Shown here: positions 25,445 through 36,544 of the stretch, piece by piece
Layout: each line of letters starts with the position of its first letter
Position numbering within the stretch: the stretch's first letter is position 1
Assembly (NCBI GenBank): GCA_900768845.1
Contig: CAAGEK010000020.1
Location: 1-64,000, forward strand
Reading direction: 5' to 3'
DNA from: Alphaproteobacteria bacterium
Lineage (GTDB): Bacteria > Pseudomonadota > Alphaproteobacteria > CAAGCB01 > CAG-977
DNA length: 64,000 nt
Program-made: the position numbers and the translations under genes
Notes under the pieces: model-generated
Databases searched by the model: none
Told to the model about the DNA's origin: nothing
The model's input: only the letters and a program-made list of their open reading frames with translations

Positions 25445-26368
25445 ATGGCTAAAAAAATATGGAAAGCGGGAACGATGCTGTATCCCGCGCCGCCCGTCAT
25501 GGTGACGTGCGGAACGGCGGAAAAGGCGAATGTCTTTACGGCGGCGTGGACGGGGATTGTCAATTCGGAACCCCCGATGACGTATGTGTCCGTCCGTCCG
25601 TCGCGGTATTCCCACGAATTGATCAGCGAAACGGGAGAGTTCGTCATCAACCTGACAACGGCGGATTTGATAAAAACGGCCGATTTTTGCGGAGTCAAAT
25701 CGGGTCGCGATATGGACAAGTTCGCCGAAACGGGATTGAAAACCGTTCCCGCTTCCGATGTTTCGTGCCCGTTGCTGGAAGCTTCCCCCGTTTGTTTGGA
25801 ATGTCGGGTGACGGAAGTGAAGTCTTTGGGATCGCACGATATGTTTTTGGCGCGAATCACGGCCGTGGACATTGACGAATCGCTGTTGGACGAGACGGGA
25901 GCCTTGCAATTGGAAAAAGCGCATCTGGCGGCGTTTTGCCACGGAAAATACCATGCCGTCGGCGCAGAATTGGGGACGTTCGGTTTTTCCGTCATGAAAA
26001 AGAAAACCAGAAAACGCCGCATCGCCGAAATCAAAGAGGAACGCAGGGAAAAACGTCTGCATCAGAAAAAGGAAACGGTTGAAGAATCTTTTGAACCGGA
26101 AAGGCCGAAACATTTTTCAAAGCCCGCCTTTAAAAAGGGCGGTTCTTTCCCTTTGCGCGGCAGACGGACGGAAAAGGAGGAAGGCGCGGCGAAACGTCCG
26201 TCCGGCGAAAGGCAGGAACGCCCGTTCGGGAAAGAAGGCAAACGCCCTTTCAACGGTGAAAGGAAACGTCCGTTTAAAAACAACGGCAAATTTACGGAAC
26301 GGGAAACGGAAAGGACGTTCAAGAAAAAGCCCTTTTTGAAAAAGAAGCCTTTTAAAAGGGGCGAATGA
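25445..26368 (+). CDS. Flavin reductase-like FMN-binding protein with basic C-terminal tail
   Basis: The first 190 residues form a flavin reductase-like domain of the DIM6/NTAB type, which binds FMN: it shows PAPPVMVTCG near the N-terminus, NVFTAAWTGIVNSEPPM, and GEFVINL. The remaining 115 residues are a highly basic low-complexity tail built from KRPF- and KKPF-like repeats with Arg, Lys, Phe, Gly and Glu. Such tails usually bind nucleic acid or polyanions, but this combination is unusual and I do not know a role for it. The start at 25445 has AAGGA at 8-base spacing. A terminator follows. Confidence 0.8.
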   Translation: MAKKIWKAGTMLYPAPPVMVTCGTAEKANVFTAAWTGIVNSEPPMTYVSVRPSRYSHELISETGEFVINLTTADLIKTADFCGVKSGRDMDKFAETGLKTVPASDVSCPLLEASPVCLECRVTEVKSLGSHDMFLARITAVDIDESLLDETGALQLEKAHLAAFCHGKYHAVGAELGTFGFSVMKKKTRKRRIAEIKEERREKRLHQKKETVEESFEPERPKHFSKPAFKKGGSFPLRGRRTEKEEGAAKRPSGERQERPFGKEGKRPFNGERKRPFKNNGKFTERETERTFKKKPFLKKKPFKRGE

Positions 26369-26372
26369 AATC

Positions 26373-26408
26373 AAAAGCGCGGGAATCCCTTTGTTTCCGC
26401 GCTTTTAA
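26373..26408 (+). terminator. Terminator after the flavin reductase-like gene
   Basis: AAAAGCGCGG (from 26373) pairs with CCGCGCTTTT (to 26406) around a short loop and ends in a T run. Confidence 0.8.
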
Positions 26409-26425
26409 ACACTCCCCGCCATCGG

Positions 26426-26454
26426 TTGACGGTTTTGCCCGATTGACGTATACT
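26426..26454 (+). promoter_or_regulatory. Promoter of the HExxH protein gene
   Basis: TTGACG (26426-26431) and TATACT (26449-26454) with a 17-base spacer lie 26 bases upstream of the ATG at 26480. Confidence 0.7.
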
Positions 26455-26479
26455 TTCCGGCGAAAGGAACGATAAAGCC

Positions 26480-27610
26480 ATGTCTTTGAAAGCCGCCTTC
26501 AACCGGATTTTTAAATCGAAACCCTCCGTCGGCCGGTACGACCTGCACGGCATAACGGTAAACGTTGCACCGGATGAAAAGGCGAATGTCGAAGCCCTGT
26601 TCGATGCATTGGCTTCCGTTCCCTCCGGACGGCAGGCTTTGGACGATATGGCGCAATACAAGACCGCTTTCTTTTTGGAATCGGGGCTGAAGACGGCAAA
26701 CGCCTTTTTCAATCCGGAAAGCAACGCCATCGTTATGGACAGGTCTTTGGATCCCGCGGCCATGCAATTCATTTTGGTGCATGAAGCGCGTCATTTGCGG
26801 CAATGGCATCAGGGACGCAAAGAGGCGGAAGCCCTGAATCCGGATTTCGCATCGAAAATGATGCTTGTCAAAGCGACGGAAGCCGACGCTCAGGTTCAGG
26901 CCTTCCAAGCCTGTTTGGAATGGCGGGAACGGGGGAACGCCGCTCCGATGGAGCAATTTGAAAAGCGAGACCGTTCGATTGTTGACGGTTTCAACCGCTC
27001 CCGTTCCCTTTCGGGTGCTTTCAAAGGCTGGTATGACAACGATTTGACCGTTGCCGTTTACGAATTCAATCACGGAATTTTCCCCGCTCTGATGTATTTG
27101 GATGAAAATCCTGAGGAAAAGCGGCCTTTCACATCTTTAAAGCCGGCGGATATCGCCCGATTTTGCGGCGGGAATCGCATTGAAGGGTTTGAACGTTTTT
27201 TGGATTCCCCCAAAGCCCGCCGGATGCATTTAATGACCAAAACCGCCGCCGAAATTTATGATTCCGTTTCGACGGCGAAAGGTGCCGCTCATGATCCGTC
27301 GTTGAAGGGCGTCCCCCTTGTTCCTTTGAACGAAAGCCCCTGCACCCGAATGGCGGCGGATCTTCTTGTTGCACGAACGCACAACACTTTTCCCCCGTCT
27401 TTGACAAAAAATCCGGTCAAGCGCAATATTTTAAAAACCCTGAATGCGGTTGCGGTTTGCGTTGAAAAGATGAATCGTGCGGAAATCAAAGGCGTAACGG
27501 ATATTGAGGCCTCCGCCGGTTTGGAAGAAAGCAAAAAACGGGTTTTGAATGCCGTAAACAAAAACCCTTTGCAAGCCTTGCTTCCCGCTTATTGTTCATC
27601 CCGCAACTGA
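26480..27610 (+). CDS. Putative zinc metallopeptidase (DUF6782-like), HEARH motif
   Basis: The 376-residue protein carries HEARH at residues 101-105, a HExxH zinc-site pattern, in the context MQFILVHEARHLRQ. About 30 residues later comes KATEADAQVQAFQ, whose glutamate could be the third ligand. This order resembles the putative metallopeptidases called DUF6782, from memory. There is no signal peptide, so the protein is cytoplasmic unless exported by a dedicated system. The C-terminal half is unremarkable and ends SSRN. CGAAAGGAACG precedes the ATG, and the gene has its own promoter. Substrate unknown; a toxin-like or effector role is possible but unsupported. Confidence 0.65.
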   Translation: MSLKAAFNRIFKSKPSVGRYDLHGITVNVAPDEKANVEALFDALASVPSGRQALDDMAQYKTAFFLESGLKTANAFFNPESNAIVMDRSLDPAAMQFILVHEARHLRQWHQGRKEAEALNPDFASKMMLVKATEADAQVQAFQACLEWRERGNAAPMEQFEKRDRSIVDGFNRSRSLSGAFKGWYDNDLTVAVYEFNHGIFPALMYLDENPEEKRPFTSLKPADIARFCGGNRIEGFERFLDSPKARRMHLMTKTAAEIYDSVSTAKGAAHDPSLKGVPLVPLNESPCTRMAADLLVARTHNTFPPSLTKNPVKRNILKTLNAVAVCVEKMNRAEIKGVTDIEASAGLEESKKRVLNAVNKNPLQALLPAYCSSRN

Positions 27611-27716
27611 CACCCCGAGGGGGTGGGTAAGTTTTCAGGGAAGTAAATATTTCCGCCGACGTTTCTTCCAAAAACTTAAAGAGCCTTTCAGGCTCAAATC
27701 TTGGGGCTTACAACAT

Positions 27717-27752
27717 AAAAACACCCCCCGCCTTGCGGCAGGGGGTGTTTTT
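27717..27752 (-). terminator. Terminator of the tRNA-Arg transcript
   Basis: ACACCCCC (27721-27728) pairs with GGGGGTGT (27741-27748), with A runs on one side and T runs on the other, so it works on the minus strand just after the tRNA and may also act on the plus strand. Confidence 0.8.
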
Positions 27753-27753
27753 A

Positions 27754-27830
27754 TGGCGCGCCCAAGAAGATTCGAACTCCTAGCCTTCTGATCCGTAGTC
27801 AGATGCTCTATCCAGTTGAGCTATGGGCGC
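27754..27830 (-). tRNA. tRNA-Arg (anticodon ACG)
   Basis: On the minus strand the acceptor stem GCGCCCA pairs with TGGGCGC, the anticodon loop reads CTACGGA within a TCTGA/TCAGA stem, and the T loop is TTCGAAT. The 3' CCA is encoded (27756-27754). The anticodon ACG would be edited to ICG and read CGU, CGC and CGA. Confidence 0.95.
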
Positions 27831-27931
27831 CTGAACAAGGGTGTATATACCGCTTTTAAAAATCTTGTGCAAGCTTTTTTTTAAAAATTTTACAAGAAAA
27901 ATGACATCCCGCGCTTTTTTGATAAAAATTC

Positions 27932-27959
27932 TTGCAAAACCGCGTTTTCTCGCTACATT
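27932..27959 (+). promoter_or_regulatory. Probable promoter of the 384-residue lipoprotein gene
   Basis: TTGCAA (27932-27937) and TACATT (27954-27959) with a 16-base spacer lie 79 bases upstream of the ATG at 28038. Confidence 0.5.
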
Positions 27960-28037
27960 CTAAATCAACGCCGCCGGAATTTCCGTTCAGGTAGCGAAAC
28001 GTTGCGCAAAAACTTTACTTTTTCAAGGTGTCAAATC

Positions 28038-29192
28038 ATGTCCGTTTCAAAGCGACTTCTTTCCGTTGCTGCTTTTTTAACGCTCTTCGGATGTTCTTCG
28101 ACTCAGGAACCTTATTCCGCCGACGATTATTATGCCGACGAGTTTTCAACCGTTCAGCCCGCGGAAGAACAGGCCGTCCCCGAAAAAGGGACGGACAAGC
28201 CGAAAGCCGCCGCCGAAAACGAACCCGCCCGTCCCCAAGCCGCGGCCACGCCTGCGGATATTTCCGGAAAGTATGCGGGAAAGCCGACCTTTATCGGTCA
28301 GAAAGTCGCAACAATCGACCGCGAAGTGAAATCCCTTAAGGAAAAAGTGTCCAAAAACACCCAGACTTTCAGAACCTTGAAGGAAAAGAACGCCTCCGAG
28401 TCGAAGGCGTATTACGAATTCATCGCCCATATCAACGCCCGTTTGCAAATCGGAACGACTCCGGGAAATCCCGAATTGACGGAAATGTGGAAGCAGGCCG
28501 GCGTCAAAGTCAACCAGTTGGAACAAAACATCACGGCCATGTCCCGTCTGGCGACTCAGGCCGATTCGGATTCCGCAATGGTGACATATCTGTTGGATGC
28601 CATCCGCGCAACGTTTTCAATATCGGGCGCACAGGAATCCGAACATGAGCATTTGCGTCTGATGGAAGACGAAACAAACCAGACCTCCGTCCTGTTGGAA
28701 CGTCTGGTCAGCGACATCAATATGCAGGTCGCCCGTCAACAGCAGTACATCGCCAACGAACGCCGCAACCTTTCCACGTTGGGAATGGGCATCCGTTCGG
28801 GACAGTTGTTCGGCGTCAATCTGGCCGATCCGACAATGATTCCGACCCCCGCCGCGGCTCCCGCTTCGGGTGCGGCGTCGACCCTGCCGGCCGCGAATGT
28901 CGCAGGTCGCCGCCCCTTGATGGTCATCCGTTTCGACCGCCGGAACGTCGCTTATGAACAACCGTTGTACCAAGCCGTCAAGACGGCTTTGGAAAAACGG
29001 CCGGCCACGTCGTTTGAAGTCGTCGCCGTCAGTCCCGCGAACGTCCCTTCGGGCGGATACGAAGCGGCGAAAAACGCTCAGGCCGTTTACAACTCCCTGA
29101 TCGCCATGGGCTTGCCCGCCGGACGCGTCAGTGTGACCAAAATGCAAAGCACGGGGCTTCGCGCAACGGAAGTGCGCATTTATTTGAAATAA
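28038..29192 (+). CDS. Putative lipoprotein with coiled-coil and C-terminal conserved domain
   Basis: The 384-residue product has a lipoprotein signal with lipobox LTLFGC. A long acidic and Ala/Pro-rich stretch (about residues 25-75) is followed by a helical, likely coiled-coil part, an Ala/Pro linker near 275-295, and a C-terminal domain with LMVIRFDRRNVAYEQPLY and a final VRIYLK. The pattern of the C-terminal domain, a ring of residues around GYEAAKNAQAVYNSLIAMGLPAGRV, loosely recalls OmpA-like peptidoglycan-binding domains, but key residues are not convincing. The start at 28038 has AAGGTG upstream. A terminator follows. Function unknown. Confidence 0.7.
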   Translation: MSVSKRLLSVAAFLTLFGCSSTQEPYSADDYYADEFSTVQPAEEQAVPEKGTDKPKAAAENEPARPQAAATPADISGKYAGKPTFIGQKVATIDREVKSLKEKVSKNTQTFRTLKEKNASESKAYYEFIAHINARLQIGTTPGNPELTEMWKQAGVKVNQLEQNITAMSRLATQADSDSAMVTYLLDAIRATFSISGAQESEHEHLRLMEDETNQTSVLLERLVSDINMQVARQQQYIANERRNLSTLGMGIRSGQLFGVNLADPTMIPTPAAAPASGAASTLPAANVAGRRPLMVIRFDRRNVAYEQPLYQAVKTALEKRPATSFEVVAVSPANVPSGGYEAAKNAQAVYNSLIAMGLPAGRVSVTKMQSTGLRATEVRIYLK

Positions 29193-29205
29193 TGCAGATG
29201 AAATC

Positions 29206-29240
29206 AAAGATCCGGACTGTCGGTTCGTCCGGATCTTTTT
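29206..29240 (+). terminator. Terminator after the 384-residue lipoprotein gene
   Basis: AGATCCGGAC pairs with GTCCGGATCT (29227-29236) around a 9-base loop, followed by a T run. Confidence 0.85.
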
Positions 29241-29325
29241 CATATCCGCAAAGCATCTGTGCTGGACAGGGAATCGGATAGATTTTATCATAAGCGCATA
29301 AATCTGATTTTGACGGGAAACGATT

Positions 29326-30615
29326 TTGGTTACGGCAAGACAAAACGGCGAACAACAATTCTTGGATATGCTTTACCGCATTGAAGGGATGAGGCGTGAC
29401 ATCCAGATCGTTCATCTGAAACTGTCCGCCCTGTCCGCGACCGACCGGCAGGATGAAAGACAGAACCATGTCATGACGTCTTTGTTGGACGCTTTCCTGA
29501 GCCGGTCGAAAGCCCGCCTGTTTTCCATGTCGGACGGAGATTTCTTCATCGTCGTCCATTCGCTTTCCCGCCCTTTGTTGCAAAACCTGACGGACGCTTT
29601 AAGAAGGCTGTACCGCTCCGATCCGCTGACAAAAGCTCCGCCCATCCGTTTTTGCGAAGTCATCGAGCTGGAATACGAATATGACGCCGTTTTGAAACTT
29701 GCGCGTCAAAAAGCCGACAACGCGGGCAAGGCAACCCTCAAAAAAGAACAGCCGCGGGATTTGGTTCCCTTGGCTCCCGAACATCTGGACGCCATCTTGC
29801 GCAACATTCGGGGGTTCAACATCCTGAAAGTCATCCGCAGACAGGAAGCCATCCGGATTTCCCGAAACGGCAAATACACGTCCCTGTTCAAGGAATATTT
29901 CACTTCGATGGCCGATTTAAAGGCCGCAATCGCTCCGGACGTCGACGTTTTGTCGAACAGATGGCTGTTCCAACACCTGAGCGAAACGCTGGACGAACGG
30001 ATGTTGTCGGTGCATGACAGCCTGTTTGCCCGAACACCGGGGAATATCAGCCTGAACCTCAACATTTCAACGATTTTTACGAACGCTTTCGAACATTTTC
30101 TGGAACAAATGCCCGAATCAAAGTTTATCGTTGTCGAAGTCCAGCTGATGGACATTATTCAAAACACCAAAAACTTTATCACGGCCAAAGAATTGTTGCG
30201 CGAAGCGGGACACAAAATCCTGATTGACGGCTTGCATCCGATTTCTTTGCAATTTCTGGATTTGAACCTGTTGGATCCCGATTTGATCAAGCTCAACTGG
30301 TCGGCGGCGATTCTGGAAAATGCGGGAACGTCGGGATTGAAGGACGCTTTAAAGGAAATCGACCCCGAAAAGATCGTTTTAATGCGTTGCGAAGACGAAA
30401 ACGCCGTCAAATGGGGGCTGACCAACGGCATTACGCGTTTTCAGGGCTACTTTATCGACGCGTTGTCGGGTGCGGGCGTCAAGCGTAAATGTCAAAACGG
30501 CGACGGTTGCTCTTTGCAACAGTGTATAGCCAGAAAATCGTGTATCGCCGGTTCCGTGCGTTCCCAATGCCTGAATCAGGATGCGCTGGACTCCCTGATT
30601 GAAGAAAACCTGTAG
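29326..30615 (+). CDS. Degenerate EAL-like protein, copy 1
   Basis: The 429-residue product has an N-terminal domain resembling a reduced GGDEF-type fold (around SMSDGDFFIVVHS) and a C-terminal EAL-like domain. In the latter, ISLNLNISTIF matches the SVNLS strand, VVEVQLMDI keeps the Glu of the ETE region, and RFQGYFIDAL matches the QGY ending. The signature DDFGTG is reduced to KILIDGLHPISLQF, and no EAL motif proper is present. Cyclic-di-GMP hydrolysis is therefore unlikely; ligand binding or a protein-interaction role is possible. The C-terminus adds a Cys-rich segment (CQNGDGCSLQQCIARKSC). The start is TTG at 29326 after GACGGGA. It lies 8 bases before copy 2. Confidence 0.7.
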   Translation: MVTARQNGEQQFLDMLYRIEGMRRDIQIVHLKLSALSATDRQDERQNHVMTSLLDAFLSRSKARLFSMSDGDFFIVVHSLSRPLLQNLTDALRRLYRSDPLTKAPPIRFCEVIELEYEYDAVLKLARQKADNAGKATLKKEQPRDLVPLAPEHLDAILRNIRGFNILKVIRRQEAIRISRNGKYTSLFKEYFTSMADLKAAIAPDVDVLSNRWLFQHLSETLDERMLSVHDSLFARTPGNISLNLNISTIFTNAFEHFLEQMPESKFIVVEVQLMDIIQNTKNFITAKELLREAGHKILIDGLHPISLQFLDLNLLDPDLIKLNWSAAILENAGTSGLKDALKEIDPEKIVLMRCEDENAVKWGLTNGITRFQGYFIDALSGAGVKRKCQNGDGCSLQQCIARKSCIAGSVRSQCLNQDALDSLIEENL

Positions 30616-30623
30616 GAGGGACA

Positions 30624-31856
30624 ATGATACAAAACCAAGAGGAATCCCTCCGCGCCTATTTGCACGAAGCCATCAAAAACAAAGCCCCGACGACCGTGTT
30701 GCAGCTGAAAATATCCCTGCTCGATCCGGTTTTGCGGACGGAAAACACTCTGGGAACGATTGTCGAGAATTTCAGGGACGCCCTGTATCCTTACGGCCGC
30801 GCTTTCTACATGGCGAACGACGACATTTTCATCGCCTATTCTTTAAAAACCAAAGAAAACGAAATCAAAGCCCTGTTGATAAAAACATGGATTTGGTTTT
30901 CCGCCGACCCTCTGGCGTCCACGCCGGAAAAGCTGGAACGCCGCTTTTTCCTGCCTCAGGATAAAACGTCGCTGATGGAGGAGTTGCGCCGCATAACGGC
31001 GACGGCTCAAGAAGAAAAAGACGCATTGCCCGTCACGGCCGGCATCAAAAAGAAATTCATCCTGCCGCCGTCAAACGACAAGAACCACAAACTGTTGACG
31101 CCGGAAATGCTGTCAAGAATGGAAAAAGCGTTGACGGGGACGGATTTCGCCAACATGATCCGCCGCCAATCCGTTTGCGCCGTGTTGGACGACATCGACC
31201 CCCAGCCGATGTTTGAAGAGGTCTTTGTCTCCATCGCCGATTTGGGAGATGCGATTCTGCCCGACGTGTCCCTGACGGCGACTCCGTGGCTGTTTCAGGA
31301 TCTGACGGAAACATTGGACAAGCGGATTTTGTTGAGCATCTCGCGTCACGACGACAAAACCCTGACCCATGATTTCAGCTTGAACCTGAACGTTTCCTCG
31401 ATTCTTTCGGATAATTTCAAAAAGTTTGACGACAACCTGCTTTCGGGAGTGAAGTCTTCCATCGTTTTGGAATTGCAACCCGTCGATATTTTCAGCGATT
31501 TGTCTTCATACCTGTTGGCGCGGGATTATGCGCAAAATCAAGGGTATAAAATATGTATCGACGGCGTTACGGAAAAAAGCCTGCGTTTCATCGACCGCGA
31601 ACGGCTGGGAGCCGATTTTTTAAAGCTGATCTGGACGCCCGAGCTTCCCGAAATCTTCGGGAATGATCCGCTGTTGCAGGACAGGTTGCAAACAATCGGG
31701 GCGAATCGAGCCGTTTTATGCCGCGTTGACGATGAACAGGCTTTGAAATTCGGCAAGTTTTACAACATTTCCCTGTTTCAGGGACGCTATATCCAGAACC
31801 TTCTGGCGAACAACATCCGCCGCCGGCGCGTCGGAACAACTTTGTTAAGGAGATAA
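30624..31856 (+). CDS. Degenerate EAL-like protein, copy 2
   Basis: This 410-residue paralogue shares the same two-part plan: an N-terminal domain with YMANDDIFIAYSLKTK in place of SMSDGDFFIVVHS, then an EAL-like C-terminal domain with FSLNLNVSSIL, VLELQPVDIF, ICIDGVTEKSLRFID, DFLKLIWTPEL and LFQGRYIQNL. The Asp pair of DDFGTG is again broken (DG), and the EAL position reads FEEVF. It lacks the Cys-rich C-terminal extension of copy 1. AGGAGGGACA lies just before the ATG. Only 4 bases separate its stop from the AIM24-type gene, so the three genes form an operon. Confidence 0.7.
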   Translation: MIQNQEESLRAYLHEAIKNKAPTTVLQLKISLLDPVLRTENTLGTIVENFRDALYPYGRAFYMANDDIFIAYSLKTKENEIKALLIKTWIWFSADPLASTPEKLERRFFLPQDKTSLMEELRRITATAQEEKDALPVTAGIKKKFILPPSNDKNHKLLTPEMLSRMEKALTGTDFANMIRRQSVCAVLDDIDPQPMFEEVFVSIADLGDAILPDVSLTATPWLFQDLTETLDKRILLSISRHDDKTLTHDFSLNLNVSSILSDNFKKFDDNLLSGVKSSIVLELQPVDIFSDLSSYLLARDYAQNQGYKICIDGVTEKSLRFIDRERLGADFLKLIWTPELPEIFGNDPLLQDRLQTIGANRAVLCRVDDEQALKFGKFYNISLFQGRYIQNLLANNIRRRRVGTTLLRR

Positions 31857-31860
31857 ATTT

Positions 31861-32772
31861 ATGTGGTATTGTTTTTTTAACGGCGAAAAAACCGGCCCCC
31901 TTTCCCGCGAATCCGCACGCATATTCATCAATGAACATCCGGGGTGTCTTGTGTGGCGGGAAGGCATGGCGGAATGGATGACGCCCGAAAACGCCGGATT
32001 TGACGAAACCGCCCTTTCCGATACGCCTCCCAAAGGGGTTTTACATCCGAAATTGAGTTTTGAAATCAACGGCGACGATATGCAATACATCGAATTCGAC
32101 CTGAAACCGCGGGAAACCGTTCTGGCCGAACCGGGGTCGATGATTTACAAACAATACGGAATCGACGTTGACGCCTCTTTCGGCGCGAAACAACACAAAA
32201 GCCTGTTATCCAATCTCTGGAGCGCGGGAAAACGGGTGTTGAGCGGGGAAAACCTGTTTTTCACATCCTTTACGAACGTCCGCAATCAAAACCAGAAAGT
32301 GGCCTTTTCCGCACCGTACCCCGGAAAAATCATTCCTATTTCCCTGAGCGATTTCGGCGGACAAATCATTTGTCAAAAGGACAGTTTCCTGTGTGCCGAA
32401 CCTGATACGGAAATCAGCATTTTCTTTCAAAAACGCATTATGACGGCCATCTTCGGCGGCGCGGGCTTTATCATGCAAAGTCTGCACGGCAACGGCACGG
32501 CTTTCATCCACGCGGGCGGAGCGATTCACGAATATAACCTGAGCCAAGGCGAATCGATGCAGGTCGACGCGGGTTGCCTTGTCGCCTTTGAACCGTCGGT
32601 TATGTTCGACATAACGAATGCGGGGTCTTTAAAATCGCAGATTTTCGGCGGCGCGGGATTGTTTTTCGCCAACCTTTCCGGCCCCGGACGCGTTTGGGTT
32701 CAATCGCTTCCGTTCGCACGATTCGCCAGCCGTCTGACTTCGGTGCGGGAAAAAGGAGGACGGGTCAGATAA
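31861..32772 (+). CDS. GYF-domain and AIM24 family protein
   Basis: The first 45 residues (WYCFFNGEKTGPLS through VWREGMAEW) form a GYF_2-type domain, which usually binds proline-rich partners. The remainder is an AIM24/TIGR00266-type double beta domain (EFDLKPRETVLAEPGSMIY, GAGFIMQSLHGNGTAFIHAGG, DAGCLVAFEPSV). These proteins are conserved in bacteria and have no firmly known biochemical role. AAGGAG precedes the start. It is the third gene after the two EAL-like proteins. The product has no signal peptide. Confidence 0.85.
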   Translation: MWYCFFNGEKTGPLSRESARIFINEHPGCLVWREGMAEWMTPENAGFDETALSDTPPKGVLHPKLSFEINGDDMQYIEFDLKPRETVLAEPGSMIYKQYGIDVDASFGAKQHKSLLSNLWSAGKRVLSGENLFFTSFTNVRNQNQKVAFSAPYPGKIIPISLSDFGGQIICQKDSFLCAEPDTEISIFFQKRIMTAIFGGAGFIMQSLHGNGTAFIHAGGAIHEYNLSQGESMQVDAGCLVAFEPSVMFDITNAGSLKSQIFGGAGLFFANLSGPGRVWVQSLPFARFASRLTSVREKGGRVR

Positions 32773-32799
32773 AATTTCTCTGAAAAGCCGATAATCCTG

Positions 32800-32829
32800 T
32801 TGACAAACGGAAAGATATGAGGCTATAAG
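32800..32829 (+). promoter_or_regulatory. Promoter of the rplU operon
   Basis: A consensus TTGACA (32800-32805) and CTATAA/TATAAG (32823-32829) with a 17- or 18-base spacer lie upstream of the rplU leader. Confidence 0.8.
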
Positions 32830-32840
32830 AAACTTCCTTG

Positions 32841-32863
32841 CAAGTGGAGAATGGCTCTGCTTG
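32841..32863 (+). promoter_or_regulatory. Hairpin in the rplU mRNA leader
   Basis: CAAGTGGAG (32841-32849) pairs with CTCTGCTTG (32855-32863) over 9 bp, with two G-T pairs, around AATGG. It lies a few bases after the expected transcript start and 26 bases before the rplU ATG, a position used by ribosomal protein leaders for autoregulation. Confidence 0.45.
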
Positions 32864-32889
32864 ATTTATTGAATTTCGGATGGTGAAAA

Positions 32890-33189
32890 ATGTTCGCAGT
32901 CATCAAGACAGGCGGCAAGCAGTACAAAGTCGCGAAAGACGATGTCATTATCGTTGAAAAGCTCAACGCAGAAGTCGGTTCCGCTGTAACATTTGACGAA
33001 GTGCTTGCTGTCGGTGAAAAAATCGGTGCGCCCGTTGTTGCCGGCGCGAAAGTTTCCGGTACGGTCGTAAAACAGACCCGTGACGACACGGTTTTGGTTT
33101 TCAAGAAAAAACGCCGTCAGGGATACCGTCGTAAAAACGGTCATCGTCAGCATATCTCGATCGTCAAGATCACGGATATTGCCGGTTAA
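32890..33189 (+). CDS. rplU: 50S ribosomal protein L21
   Basis: L21 binds 23S rRNA in the large subunit. The 99-residue product begins with [18 protein letters not shown] and contains [18 protein letters not shown], the strongly conserved basic loop of the family. Length is normal. It is followed 31 bases later by rpmA, as in almost all bacteria, and preceded by a promoter and leader hairpin. Confidence 0.98.
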   Translation: MFAVIKTGGKQYKVAKDDVIIVEKLNAEVGSAVTFDEVLAVGEKIGAPVVAGAKVSGTVVKQTRDDTVLVFKKKRRQGYRRKNGHRQHISIVKITDIAG

Positions 33190-33220
33190 TCAAATACGGT
33201 TTTTGTCAGGAGTTTGAATC

Positions 33221-33472
33221 ATGGCACATAAAAAAGCAGGCGGCAGCACCAGAAACGGACGCGATTCCGAAGGTCGTCGTTTAGGCGTCAAGAAATCCGG
33301 CGGTCAGGCTGTCATCCCCGGCAATATCATTATCCGTCAGCGCGGAACGAAATACCGTGCGGGAGCGAATGTCGGCGTCGGTCGTGATCATACGATTTTT
33401 GCAAAGGTCGAAGGTCGCGTCGAATTTACGCGCAAGGCTGACGATCGCGTTTACGTTTCCGTTGTTGCCTGA
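33221..33472 (+). CDS. rpmA: 50S ribosomal protein L27
   Basis: L27 sits near the peptidyl-transferase centre. The 83-residue product begins [24 protein letters not shown] and continues [25 protein letters not shown], both diagnostic. No N-terminal cleavage extension of the Firmicutes type is present. AGGAG precedes the start. Confidence 0.98.
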   Translation: MAHKKAGGSTRNGRDSEGRRLGVKKSGGQAVIPGNIIIRQRGTKYRAGANVGVGRDHTIFAKVEGRVEFTRKADDRVYVSVVA

Positions 33473-33615
33473 TTTCCGGAACAGGGTTTTTAAATCTCAA
33501 ACGGATGTATTGACAGGTTTTTAACGGAACTGCCGTCAAATTAAAAACTGATGCGTTTTTTTCTCCTTTCTTTAACGCGGATGTTTGCAATAACGGTTTT
33601 ATTTCAAGGGGGAAC

Positions 33616-33842
33616 GGGATACCGTTTCCCCTTTTGTTTGCTTTAATTCCCCCAACCGGCGGAAAATCAAGGGATTGCGGGGATGCTGTTTTCCCTTTTG
33701 TTCGCCTTAATTCCCCCGAACCGGCGAAAATCAAGGGATTGCAGGGATACCGTTTCCCCTCTTTTGTTTGCCTTAATTCCCCCGAACCGGCGGAAAATCA
33801 AGGGATTGCGAGGATGCCTTTTCCCTTTTATTTGTTCTAAAC
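33616..33842. repeat. Tandem repeat of about 65 bases, 3.5 copies
   Basis: Units run 33616-33679, 33680-33743, 33744-33810 and a partial copy 33811-33842. Each unit contains TTTAATTCCCCC or CTTAATTCCCCC, ACCGGCGG, AATCAAGGGATTGC and then GGGAT..CCCTTTT. Copies differ by a few substitutions and short indels. The segments between units can pair (GGGATACC with GGTTTCCC-type sequences), giving terminator-like hairpins in series. Confidence 0.8.
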
Positions 33843-36543
<2,701 letters not shown>

Positions 36544-36544
36544 A

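Noticed and set aside
33616..33842. CRISPR array
   Set aside because: Units are contiguous without unique spacers of constant length, and no cas gene is nearby.
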